Of a stretch of 64,000 bases of DNA, positions 25,534 through 34,109 are shown piece by piece. Positions within the stretch are counted from its first letter, which is position 1; each line of letters begins with the position of its first letter. Source of the stretch: an uncultured Solirubrobacteraceae bacterium (GTDB lineage: Bacteria > Actinomycetota > Thermoleophilia > Solirubrobacterales > Solirubrobacteraceae); contig CADCVQ010000054.1 in the NCBI GenBank assembly GCA_902806175.1, positions 62,001 through 126,000 on the forward strand. The letters run 5' to 3'. A model generated the notes under the pieces. The model saw nothing but the letters and a program-made list of their open reading frames with translations, made no database searches and was not told where the DNA came from. The translations under genes were made by a program, and so were the position numbers.

Positions 25534-26964
25534 ATGAGGCGCACGCTTCTGCTCCTGACGCTGCTCGCGGCGTTCGCGGCCGCCCCGGCGCAGGGGGCGT
25601 CGCGGCTCGTCATCGACGGCGCCGGCTTCGGGCACGGTGTCGGCATGAGCCAGTACGGCGCGTACGGCTTCGCCGAGAAGGGCGCAGACCACGCGAAGAT
25701 CCTGCGCCACTACTACACGGGCACGCAGATCGGCAGGCTCGACGGCGGCGGCAGCCAGGTGCGGGTGCTGCTCAAGAGCGCCGGGCGGATCGTGTTGACG
25801 AACGCGGCGAGCGTGTCCGGCGAGCGGCGGCTGGATCCGGGCAGGCGCTACATCGCGACGGGCGGGCTTGGCGACGCCGTCACGCTGCGCAGCGCAACCG
25901 GCCGCCACCTTGGCAGCTACGGCTCGCCGCTGACGATCACCGGCGCCGGCGGCGGCTTTCAGATCAACGGGCGCAGCGGGCACGCCGCCAGCGACGGCCG
26001 CTACCGCGGGGAGTTGCAGATCCGCGCCACGCTCGGCGGCGTGTCGGCGATCAACGCCGTCGCGCTCGACGACTACATCCGCGGTGTCGTCGCCGGCGAG
26101 ATGCCCTCCGGCTGGCCGCAGGAGGCGTTGCGCGCGCAGGCGGTCGCGGCCCGCACGTACGCGCTGGCGACGAGCAAGCAGGGCGACGGCTTCGACCAGT
26201 ACGCCGACACGCGCTCGCAGGTCTACAACGGCATCGCCGGAGAGACGGCGGCGACCGACGAGGCCGTCGCGGCGACGAGCGGCGAGGTCGTGACCTATCA
26301 GGGCAAGCCGATCGTCACGTACTACTTCTCGACATCCGGCGGGCGCACGGAGGACCTCGAGAACTCCTTCCTCGGCGCCAGCCCGGTGCCGTACCTGCGC
26401 TCGGTCGACGATCCCTACGACTCCGCGTCGCCGCGCCACCGCTGGACGCGGCAGATGAGCCTGCGCTCCGCCCAGCGGCGCCTCGGCCGGCTCGTGCAAG
26501 GACGGCTGCGGCGAATCAAGGTGCTGCGCCGCGGCGCATCGCCGCGCGTCGTGAGCGCGCAGGTGATCGGCAGCGGCGGGCGCACGAACGTCAGCGGGCC
26601 GACGCTGCGCCGCAAGCTCGGCCTGTACGACACGTGGGCGCGCTTCACGGTCATCACCGCCAGCGGCCGGCGCGGCGACGGCAACACCCCGTCCGCCGCG
26701 GCGACGCCGTCCGGCGGAGCGACGCCGCGGCTCGCGCGGGCAGCATCACTGGGGATGCGCGTCGGCACGATCGCCGGGCGCGTCGATCCGGTGACCGCGG
26801 GACGAAGCTGGGTCTCCGTCCAGCACTGGGACGGCAGGCGCTGGCGGGCGCGCTTCGATCTCCCCGTCCGCGCGAGCGGCCGCTACGCGGGGCGCGTGCG
26901 AGCGACCGGGCTGTACCGCGTGCTGTACCGCGGCGTCGTCGGGCCGCGCGTGCTCGTCCGCTGA
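25534..26964 (+). CDS. Secreted SpoIID/LytB domain protein
   Basis: 476 residues. Signal peptide MRRTLLLLTLLAAF...AQGA, then GFGHGVGMSQYGAYG near residue 28 and the SpoIID core YIRGVVAGEMPSGWPQEAL near 186 and QAVAARTYAL near 206. SpoIID enzymes are lytic transglycosylases acting on denuded peptidoglycan; in non-sporulating bacteria LytB-like members act in wall remodelling. The C-terminal ~100 residues are a separate beta-rich module. I chose the ATG at 25534, which gives a clean signal peptide; an ATG at 25471 would add 21 Arg-rich residues. Confidence 0.86.
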   Translation: MRRTLLLLTLLAAFAAAPAQGASRLVIDGAGFGHGVGMSQYGAYGFAEKGADHAKILRHYYTGTQIGRLDGGGSQVRVLLKSAGRIVLTNAASVSGERRLDPGRRYIATGGLGDAVTLRSATGRHLGSYGSPLTITGAGGGFQINGRSGHAASDGRYRGELQIRATLGGVSAINAVALDDYIRGVVAGEMPSGWPQEALRAQAVAARTYALATSKQGDGFDQYADTRSQVYNGIAGETAATDEAVAATSGEVVTYQGKPIVTYYFSTSGGRTEDLENSFLGASPVPYLRSVDDPYDSASPRHRWTRQMSLRSAQRRLGRLVQGRLRRIKVLRRGASPRVVSAQVIGSGGRTNVSGPTLRRKLGLYDTWARFTVITASGRRGDGNTPSAAATPSGGATPRLARAASLGMRVGTIAGRVDPVTAGRSWVSVQHWDGRRWRARFDLPVRASGRYAGRVRATGLYRVLYRGVVGPRVLVR

Positions 26965-26997
26965 GCTGAGCCGACGGCCGATGCGAACCGCAGCGCC

Positions 26998-27456
26998 TCA
27001 GCCGGCGGTGTAGACCCGCGTCAGCTGCTCGGCGACGCAGACGGGCTTCAGCGCGCCCTCGCCCTCGAAGGTCAGCTTCATCGTGATCTGCGCGCCGCCG
27101 ACGACGTCTTCGACGTCGACGAGCGCGGCGCGCATGCGCACGCGGTTACCGACCGGCAGCGGGGCGGGAAAGCGCACCTTGTTGAGGCCGTAGTTGACCG
27201 CGAACGCGAAGCCGGCGAAGGCGACGATCTGCGCCGCGCAGCGCGGGTGCAGCGAAAGGGTGTAGTAGCCGTGGGCGATCGTGCCGCCGAAGGGCGTCTG
27301 CGTCGCGCGGGCGGGATCGGTGTGGATCCACTGGTGGTCGCCGGTGACCTCGGCGAACGCGTCGACGTCCTCCTGCGTGACGTCGTGCCAGTCGCTGACG
27401 CCGAGCTCCTCGCCGACCTTCGCGCGCATCTCGTCAAGCCCCGTGATCGTGAGCAT
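26998..27456 (-). CDS. MaoC-like (R)-specific enoyl-CoA hydratase
   Basis: 152 residues of the hot-dog fold. The hydratase-2 motif is intact: VTGDHQWIHTDPARA near residue 41 (catalytic Asp and His) and FGGTIAHGYYTLSL near 60. Family members hydrate enoyl-CoA thioesters in fatty-acid or polyester metabolism. Transcribed away from the exonuclease gene with overlapping -10 boxes (TATGCT 8 bases before this ATG). Confidence 0.87.
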   Translation of the reverse strand: MLTITGLDEMRAKVGEELGVSDWHDVTQEDVDAFAEVTGDHQWIHTDPARATQTPFGGTIAHGYYTLSLHPRCAAQIVAFAGFAFAVNYGLNKVRFPAPLPVGNRVRMRAALVDVEDVVGGAQITMKLTFEGEGALKPVCVAEQLTRVYTAG

Positions 27457-27464
27457 GGCGCGGG

Positions 27465-27474
27465 AGCATAGCCT
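27465..27474. promoter_or_regulatory. Overlapping divergent -10 boxes, MaoC gene and exonuclease gene
   Basis: On the minus strand TATGCT (27465-27470) ends 8 bases before the MaoC ATG; on the plus strand TAGCCT (27469-27474) ends 7 bases before the exonuclease ATG. The hexamers share two bases, so RNA polymerase could occupy only one at a time. Both genes lack Shine-Dalgarno sequences. Confidence 0.45.
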
Positions 27475-27481
27475 TAGCGCA

Positions 27482-28351
27482 ATGGCTTCCCCGCTGCTCG
27501 CCGTCGACGCTCCGTCGCTGATGTACCGGGCGTTCTTCGCGCTGCCCAAGAGCATCGCCGACGACGACGGCCACCCCGTCAACGGCCTGCTCGGCACCGC
27601 GAACCTCATCCTGTTCGTCATCGAGCGCTACGCGCCGCGCGCGGTCGTGCTCTGCTGGGGCGCCGAGGCGGCGCACTACCGCACCGAGCTGTTCGAGCCC
27701 TACCACGCCGACCGCCCGCCGATGCCGCCCGAGCTCGAGCGCCAGTGGAGCGACGCCCCGGAGTTCTTCGCCGCGTTCGGCTGGCAGAGCCTGTCGGCCG
27801 GTGATCTGGAGGCCGACGACCTGCTCGGCTCGCTCGCGCAGGTCGAGACCGCCGCGGCCGGCGAAGTGCTGCTGTTCACCGGCGACCGCGACATGTTCCA
27901 GTGCGTCGGCGAGAGCGTGACCGTGCTCTTCCCGCGCGGCGGCAAGGACGGCCCCGAGGTCGTCGACGCCGCCGGGGTGCGCGAGCGCTACGGCATCGAG
28001 CCCGAGCAGGTGCCCGACTTCATCGCGCTGCGCGGCGATCCGTCCGACGGGCTGCCCGGGGCCAAGGGGATCGGCGCGAAGACCGCGCGCGACCTGCTGC
28101 GCGAGCACGGCACGCTGGAGGGTGTCATCGCGGCAGCCGCAAAGCCCGGCAGGATGACGCCGCGCCAGGCGGGCGCGCTGAGCGGCGATCCGAATGCCCT
28201 GCGCGCGTTCAAGGACATCGCGACGCTGCGCGCGATCGAGCTCGAGCGGCCCGCCGACGCGCCGCTCGACGGCCATGGCGCCGCGGCCGCCGCGCGCAAG
28301 CGCGGCATGAACCGCCTCGCCGAGCGGCTCGAGGCCTGGCCGAGGGGCTAG
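27482..28351 (+). CDS. 5'-3' exonuclease (FEN/Pol I-type)
   Basis: 289-residue stand-alone flap/5'-exonuclease related to the N-terminal domain of DNA polymerase I. Acidic metal-binding motifs are visible: LLAVDAPSLMYRAFF at the N-terminus, DLEADDLLGS near residue 105, and FTGDRDMFQ near 133. The H3TH DNA-binding element GLPGAKGIGAKTARDLL follows near residue 190. It removes RNA primers or flaps during lagging-strand and repair synthesis. Confidence 0.9.
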   Translation: MASPLLAVDAPSLMYRAFFALPKSIADDDGHPVNGLLGTANLILFVIERYAPRAVVLCWGAEAAHYRTELFEPYHADRPPMPPELERQWSDAPEFFAAFGWQSLSAGDLEADDLLGSLAQVETAAAGEVLLFTGDRDMFQCVGESVTVLFPRGGKDGPEVVDAAGVRERYGIEPEQVPDFIALRGDPSDGLPGAKGIGAKTARDLLREHGTLEGVIAAAAKPGRMTPRQAGALSGDPNALRAFKDIATLRAIELERPADAPLDGHGAAAAARKRGMNRLAERLEAWPRG

Positions 28352-28369
28352 TACACGCGCCCACAAGGC

Positions 28370-29134
28370 TCAGAGGATCTCGACCGGCGTGCCGATCGGC
28401 ATGAGCCGCGCGAGCTGCTTGATCTTGTCGTTGGGCACCCGGATGCAGCCGTGCGATGGGCGGCCGGGGATGAGCTGCGGCTGGTTCGTGCCGTGGATGC
28501 CGACGACGCCGCCGCCGGGCCAGTCGCTGAGCACCGAGTACGCGGCGGTGCCGAACGCCCACGGCCCGTAGATCGTGCCGCCGCCGAGGTTGCGCAGGCG
28601 CTCGCGGATCCAGAAGTGGCCGGCCGGCGTCGGCGTCGCGGGCGTCCCGACGCCGATCCGCGAGGACCAGATCTTCAGGCCGCCGCGGTACAGCGTCGCG
28701 CGCAGCGTCCTGCGGTTGACGCGCAGCTTCGTCGTCACCGCGCGCAACTCGCCGAGCGCGTCGCGAGCCACCCATCCGGTGCGGCCGTTGGGGCGCATCG
28801 GCAGGCGCACCCGCAGCCACACGCGCCCGCGCGAATCGCGATGACTCGCGAGCACGAGGTAGATCTCGAGCGGCCCGTCCTCGGTCTGGTAGCGCAGACG
28901 CGTGACGACCCGGGACGCCTTCGTCGGCCGCGCGTGCACCGGCGAGCGCTGCACCGCGTTGGCAAATCGCGTGAGGCGCTCCTCGTCAGACAGCCGCTCG
29001 TCGCCAAACGGCGTCAGCGACACGAGCGGGCGCACCGGCCGCTGGTCGGGGGCGGCTGCCGCACGAGCCGCGCCCCCGCCCAAGAGGGCAAGGGCGCAAC
29101 TCGTCGCGACGGCTGTGCGGATAGCGCCGGTCAC
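28370..29134 (-). CDS. L,D-transpeptidase (YkuD domain)
   Basis: 254 residues. Signal peptide at the N-terminus, an SH3-like or linker region (residues 50-130), and a C-terminal YkuD domain with HGTN near residue 215 and SHGCIRVPN (catalytic Cys) near 228. Such enzymes make 3-3 peptidoglycan crosslinks or attach proteins to the wall. It sits 1 base downstream of the giant surface-protein gene on the same strand, so the two are probably one transcript; it could attach that protein or adjust the wall around it. Confidence 0.92.
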   Translation of the reverse strand: MTGAIRTAVATSCALALLGGGAARAAAAPDQRPVRPLVSLTPFGDERLSDEERLTRFANAVQRSPVHARPTKASRVVTRLRYQTEDGPLEIYLVLASHRDSRGRVWLRVRLPMRPNGRTGWVARDALGELRAVTTKLRVNRRTLRATLYRGGLKIWSSRIGVGTPATPTPAGHFWIRERLRNLGGGTIYGPWAFGTAAYSVLSDWPGGGVVGIHGTNQPQLIPGRPSHGCIRVPNDKIKQLARLMPIGTPVEIL

Positions 29135-29135
29135 G

Positions 29136-32100
29136 TCACCCGGTGAACTTCGGCGCCGTGCGCGCGCAGCCCAGGTAGACGAACCGCAGCGTGCGATCCC
29201 GCGTCCTGGTGGCGGCTTTGAACGTCACCTGCGCGGTGATGCGGTGCGCCTTGCTGTGCTGACCGCGCGGGTCGATCCGCACCGCGAACACCGTCCGCGT
29301 CGCGCTGCCCATGACGGTCTTGACCTTCTTGCCGTCGAGCAGGAACCGCACCTTCGCGATCCCGCGGCCGGTCACCTTGGCCTGGAACGGCCCGGAGACA
29401 CAGCGCCTGGGCCCGCTCAGCCCGGCCGTCGCCACGGCGGCCGGCAGGGCGACCGGCTTGACCTGCTCCGGCACGCCCGACGGCGCCAGCGGGACAGGCG
29501 GCGGCGGCGGCGGTGCGACCGGCGGCTGCGTCAGCTGCGTCGTCGCCGGATCGTCGTCGCTGACGTCGCGGCCGCCGTAGCTGTCCGTCCCCGTGACGGT
29601 GGCGACGTTGTTGACGACCGTCTGGCCGACGAGCGTCTGCACCGTGCACGTGTACGTCCACGTGTCGCCCGGATCGAGCTGGCCCGGCGTCGCGTCGCCG
29701 TTCTTCGTGGTCAGCATCGGCGGAGCCTGGCACAGCGCATCGGCCACGTTGACGTTCGGCGCCAGGAACGGCGCGTCGCCGGGGTTGGTGACGACGAGCG
29801 TGTACCGGACCGGCTGCCCGGCCTGCGCGGTTGCAGGACCCGTCTTGTCGACCGCGATCGCCGGATGGATCAGCAGCGTCGAATGCTGGTCGGTGTCGGA
29901 CACCGGCCGCTGGAACTCGTCCAGCCCGCTGACGGCGACGGTGTTCACGAGCGGGTTGGTCTCACCCGCCGTGTGGGCCGGCGCCGGCATCGAGCACTCG
30001 TAGATCCACGTGTCGGTCAGGTCGAGCACGTTGGGTGTCGTGTCCGCGTTGGCGTTGATGTCGCGCTTCTCTCTCAGCGTGACGGGCGCGCAGCGATCGT
30101 CGCTGACGACCACATTCGTCAGCGGGCCCTGGCCCGAGTTGTCGACGGTGAACGTGAACGTCAGCGTGTCGCCGTGGTAGGCCCACTCGTTGCCGGCCTT
30201 CACGACCACCGCGTTGGCGCTGATCGTGCGGTTGAGGAAGGTGCAGATGACGGTCTCACCGGGCGCGATGTGGAACGTCGCGGTGCGGGACGGCTTGTCG
30301 CCGGTGCTGTCGGCGTCGTCGCACGAGACCTGGTCGAGGCGATAGCCCGCTGCCGCAGCCTCGGTCGCCGTGTAGGTGCCCGGCTTGACGTCGCGGCCAT
30401 CGGTCTGCCCGTCAGACAGCTTGAACGAGGGCGCGCCGGCGGCGTTCGTCGCGAAGTCGAACTGGGCCGGGTCGCCGTCGGGCAGCGTCTGCTTCTCGAC
30501 GATCAGCCTGCCGTCCTTCGTGTTCGTGAACGTGCACGTGACCGTCTCGCCCGCCGAGATGTCGAACGTCGCGGTGCGGGTGTCCTTGTCGGTGCTGCTG
30601 TTCTGATCGCTGCAGGACAGGCCGGTCAGCTGCCAGCCGGCCTTGACGTTCTCCGTCGCCGTGTACGTGCCGGGGACGACGTCACGTGACTCCTGGCCGT
30701 CGTCGGTCAGCGAGAACGTGCCCGCGCCGGTGGCCGTCGTCTCGAAGCCGAACGAGGCGCCGTCGCCGTCGGGCAGCGTCTGCTTCTCGACGATCAGCCT
30801 GCCCTCCTTCGTGTTGGTGAACGTGCACGTGACGTGCTCGCCGGGCGACACGTCGAACGTGGCAGTGCGGTTGGGCTGGTCGGTCGTGCTGTTCTGATCG
30901 CTGCAGGACAGGCCCGTCAGCTCCCAGCCGCTCTTCAGGCCCTCGCTCGCCGTGTAGGTGCCGGGCTTGACGTCGCGGCTCTCGGTCGCGTTGTCGCCAA
31001 GGGCGAACGTGCCCGCGCCGGGCGCGGTGGTCTCGAAGCTGAACGTGGCCGGATCGCCGTCGGGCAGCGTCTGCTTCTCGACGGTGAGGCGCGCGTCCTT
31101 CGTGTTGACGAACGTGCAGGTCACGGTCTCGCCGGCGGAGATGTCGAACGTCGCGGTGCGCGTGAGCTTGTCGGTGCTGCTGTTCTCGTCGTCGCAGGTC
31201 AGGCCGGTCAGGTCCCAGCCGCCCTTGACGTCCTCCGTGGCGGTGTACGTGCCGGGCATGACGTCACGCGACTCGGTGGCGCCGTCGGTGAGCGAGAACG
31301 TGCCGGCGCCCGTCGCCGTCGTCGTGAAGCCAAACGAGGCCGCGTCACCGTCGGGCAGCGTCTGCTTCTCGACGATCAGCCTCCCGTCCTTCGTGTTGAC
31401 GAACGTGCACGTGACCATCTCCCCGGGCGCGATGTCGAACGTCGCGACCCGGCCCGCCCTGTCGGTCGTACTGTTCTGATCGCTGCAGTACAGGCCCGTC
31501 AGCTCCCAGCCGGCCTTTGCGTTCTCGGTCGCGGTGTATGTGCCGGGCTTGACGTCGCGCGCCTGCTCGCCGCCGTCGACCAGCGAGAACGTGCCGGCGC
31601 CCGTCGCCGTCGTCGTGAAGCCAAACGAGGCCGCGTCGCCGTCGGGCAGCGTCTGCTTCTCGACGATCAGCCTGCCCTCCTTGGTGTTCGTGAACGTGCA
31701 CGTCACCATCTCGCCGGGCGCGATGTCGAACGTCGCGGTCCGGCCCGGCTTGTCGGTCGTGCTGTTCTGATCGCTGCACGACAGCGAGGTGAGCTCCCAG
31801 CCCGCCTTGATGTTCTCCGTCGCCGTGTACGTGCCCGGTTTGACGTCGCTCGCCTCGGACCCGCCGTCCGTCAGCGAGAACGTGCCCGCGCCAGTCGCGG
31901 TGGTCGTGAAGCCAAAGGAGGCGTTGTCGCCGTCGGGCAGCGTCTGCTTTTCGACGATCAGCTTGCCGTCCTTGGTGTTCGTGAACGTGCACGTCACGAT
32001 CTCGCCGGGCGAGACGTCGAACGTGGCGGTGCGCGTCAGCTTGCTCGCGACGCTGTTCTGGTCATCGCAGGACAGCGTCGTGAGCTCCCAGCCGCTGTTG

Positions 32101-33827
32101 AGATCCTCGGTCGCGGTGTAGCTGCCGGGCGTGACGTCACGCGACTCCGTGGCGCCGTCGGTCAGCGAGAAGGTGCCGTTGCCCGCCGCGGTCGTCGTGA
32201 AGCCGAACGAGGCCGCGTCGCCGTCGGGCAGCGTCTGCTTCTCGACGATCAGCCTGCCGTCCTTCGTGTTGGTGAACGTGCAGCGGACGATCTCGCCTGC
32301 GGCGATCCGGACGGTCGCGCTGTGCGCGGCCCGGTCCACCGTGCTGTCGGCGTCGTCGCAGGTGAGGTTCGACAGCGACCAGCCCCTCTTGGCGTCCTCC
32401 GCCACCCCGTACGTGCCGGGCGCGACGTCGATCGTCTTGGTCTGGCCATCCGTCAGCGAGAACGGGTCCGTGCCGGTCGTGAAGCCGAAGGAGGTGAGAT
32501 CGCCGTCGGGCAGCGTCTGCTTCTCGACGATCAGCTGGCCGCGGCGCGTGTTCGTGTACGTGCAGGTGACCTCCTCGCCCGAGTCGACCCTGAGCGTCGC
32601 GGTGCGCGTGACAAGCGACGTCGTCGTGGCGACGTTCGAGACGGCGCCGCTCTCCATGCAGGTCAAGCCGGTCAGGTCGTAGCCCTTCGCCGTCGGGTCG
32701 GTCTCGGCGAGCGAGTAGGTCCCCGGCTGCACCTTCACGACGGTCTCGGTGTCGCCGCCGGCGAGCTGGAACGCCGCCGGGCTCGTGTCGGGCATGCCCT
32801 CGGCGACCGCGTTGAAGTCGGCGGTGAAGTCGAACTTCGTCGGCGGGACGGTCACCGTCCCGACGGTGGTCTTCTTGATGACCACGCGGCCGCAGTTGTT
32901 GACGCCGATCTTGCTGGGCGCGATGAAGTCAGAGGGGTCGGAGGTGATCGAGCCGGACTGGCGGGAGCGCACCCAGAAGGCGCCGAAGTCCGCACACGGG
33001 GCCTGGCCGGGACCGCCGAGGTTCAAGGCCGAGGTGAGGTCGATGGCCGCCTCGCCGAACTGGCCGGCGGCGAGCGTGCCGCCGCCCTGGAGGAAGTTCG
33101 TGATCGGGAAGGTGAGGTTCGTCTCGGCCTGCGCCAGGCCGCTCGCGGTCAGGTCGGTGCAATTCGACCACGTGCCCTCGAGGTGCGCGTCGGCGGGATC
33201 GGTCGGCAGCCAGCGACACAGCTTGATGACGACGCTCGAGTTGCCCGTGCGGTCGTAGGCGATGAGGAGGTCACCCGCCTTGCGCTTGATGACGGTCGCG
33301 CCCTGCGAGGTGGTGAACGTCTCGCTCGGCGGGTTCTGGTTGAGCTCGAAGCTGTAGTTGACCGATCCGGTCGCGTCCTGGCGAGCGAAGGCGAGGTAGA
33401 GGAAGAGGTGGTTGGGCTGCGCGTCGGGGTAGCCCCAGGCGGCCAGGATGTTCGTCTTGTTGTTGGGGAAGTCGCTCGTGAAGCCCCAGTTCTCGGGCTC
33501 CTGCTCCTTGGAGCCACCCTTGAAGACGTTCAGGCCCGTCGCGGTGTCGCTGTCGACGAGCGTCGTGCCGCCGCCGGTGCCGAAGCCGCCGTCGGCGACG
33601 ATCTTCTGCCAGTCATAGCTGCCCGCGGTCCCCGTGATGTTGCACTGGTCGCCGTCGGCGCCCTGAAAGCTCGAGAACGGCAGCGGGCCGAGCATGGCGC
33701 CAGGACGACACTCGTCGGCGGCCTGGGCCGGCGCGGCCGCGAGGAGGACGGCAAGCGCGAGCGATGCGCACGCGGCGATGAGCGCCGTCGACGTACGCCG
33801 ACGGGCAACTGATGCGGTGGCTTCCAT
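29136..33827 (-). CDS. Giant secreted repeat protein (SpaA-like beta domains)
   Basis: 1563 residues. Signal peptide ending at AQAAD (residue ~37); N-terminal domain to ~320; a first divergent repeat; eight repeats (residues ~430-1195) beginning LIVEKQTLPDGD and ending VTCTFTNTK, each resembling prealbumin/SpaA-type beta sandwiches; two DUF11-like domains (1200-1430); a Pro-rich linker (PPVAPPPPPPVP); and a basic C-terminal module. No LPXTG sorting signal or C-terminal membrane helix is present, so attachment is non-covalent or via another route. AGGAAGG 6 bases upstream fixes the start. Likely an adhesin, stalk or matrix component. Confidence 0.82.
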   Translation of the reverse strand: MEATASVARRRTSTALIAACASLALAVLLAAAPAQAADECRPGAMLGPLPFSSFQGADGDQCNITGTAGSYDWQKIVADGGFGTGGGTTLVDSDTATGLNVFKGGSKEQEPENWGFTSDFPNNKTNILAAWGYPDAQPNHLFLYLAFARQDATGSVNYSFELNQNPPSETFTTSQGATVIKRKAGDLLIAYDRTGNSSVVIKLCRWLPTDPADAHLEGTWSNCTDLTASGLAQAETNLTFPITNFLQGGGTLAAGQFGEAAIDLTSALNLGGPGQAPCADFGAFWVRSRQSGSITSDPSDFIAPSKIGVNNCGRVVIKKTTVGTVTVPPTKFDFTADFNAVAEGMPDTSPAAFQLAGGDTETVVKVQPGTYSLAETDPTAKGYDLTGLTCMESGAVSNVATTTSLVTRTATLRVDSGEEVTCTYTNTRRGQLIVEKQTLPDGDLTSFGFTTGTDPFSLTDGQTKTIDVAPGTYGVAEDAKRGWSLSNLTCDDADSTVDRAAHSATVRIAAGEIVRCTFTNTKDGRLIVEKQTLPDGDAASFGFTTTAAGNGTFSLTDGATESRDVTPGSYTATEDLNSGWELTTLSCDDQNSVASKLTRTATFDVSPGEIVTCTFTNTKDGKLIVEKQTLPDGDNASFGFTTTATGAGTFSLTDGGSEASDVKPGTYTATENIKAGWELTSLSCSDQNSTTDKPGRTATFDIAPGEMVTCTFTNTKEGRLIVEKQTLPDGDAASFGFTTTATGAGTFSLVDGGEQARDVKPGTYTATENAKAGWELTGLYCSDQNSTTDRAGRVATFDIAPGEMVTCTFVNTKDGRLIVEKQTLPDGDAASFGFTTTATGAGTFSLTDGATESRDVMPGTYTATEDVKGGWDLTGLTCDDENSSTDKLTRTATFDISAGETVTCTFVNTKDARLTVEKQTLPDGDPATFSFETTAPGAGTFALGDNATESRDVKPGTYTASEGLKSGWELTGLSCSDQNSTTDQPNRTATFDVSPGEHVTCTFTNTKEGRLIVEKQTLPDGDGASFGFETTATGAGTFSLTDDGQESRDVVPGTYTATENVKAGWQLTGLSCSDQNSSTDKDTRTATFDISAGETVTCTFTNTKDGRLIVEKQTLPDGDPAQFDFATNAAGAPSFKLSDGQTDGRDVKPGTYTATEAAAAGYRLDQVSCDDADSTGDKPSRTATFHIAPGETVICTFLNRTISANAVVVKAGNEWAYHGDTLTFTFTVDNSGQGPLTNVVVSDDRCAPVTLREKRDINANADTTPNVLDLTDTWIYECSMPAPAHTAGETNPLVNTVAVSGLDEFQRPVSDTDQHSTLLIHPAIAVDKTGPATAQAGQPVRYTLVVTNPGDAPFLAPNVNVADALCQAPPMLTTKNGDATPGQLDPGDTWTYTCTVQTLVGQTVVNNVATVTGTDSYGGRDVSDDDPATTQLTQPPVAPPPPPPVPLAPSGVPEQVKPVALPAAVATAGLSGPRRCVSGPFQAKVTGRGIAKVRFLLDGKKVKTVMGSATRTVFAVRIDPRGQHSKAHRITAQVTFKAATRTRDRTLRFVYLGCARTAPKFTG
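30237..32545 (-). repeat. Eight tandem ~291-bp coding repeats
   Basis: The marker GGGCAGCGTCTGCTTCTCGA recurs at 30480, 30771, 31062, 31353, 31644, 31935, 32226 and 32508. The first six spacings are exactly 291 bp (97 codons) and the last is 282. Constancy at the DNA level points to recent duplication or ongoing gene conversion. Such repeats often vary in number between strains. Confidence 0.9.
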
Positions 33828-34109
33828 GCCGACCTTCCTTGGTGTTCGCTGGGCGGTTCCGGCACCCGTTCTCGCGAGCTGTCAGTAGTCCACGAGGTCA
33901 AGTGAGCGTCCGTGTGTGCACAGGTTGTAGCGGATCTGCGCGCGAAAGCCTCGCCTTTTGTCATACGACATTCGTCCAAGATCAACTGGGACGCGACAGG
34001 TTTGGGTAGGTCGCGCCGACTCAAGCGCCCAGCCGGCGGGCCGGATGGTGATGTCGTCCGTGCCGGGACCGGACGTTCCGGCGTGCGCTTCGGGCATCAT
34101 GTCGCCGCA

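Noticed and set aside
30237-32545. Regular repeats that could be mistaken for a CRISPR array
   Set aside because: The repeats are 291 bp, in frame, have no unique spacers and encode a continuous beta-domain protein.
30834-33812. A 992-codon open frame on the plus strand opposite the giant repeat protein
   Set aside because: It is antisense to a protein with signal peptide and recognisable repeats, is very Arg-rich, and mirrors the high third-position G+C of the true gene.
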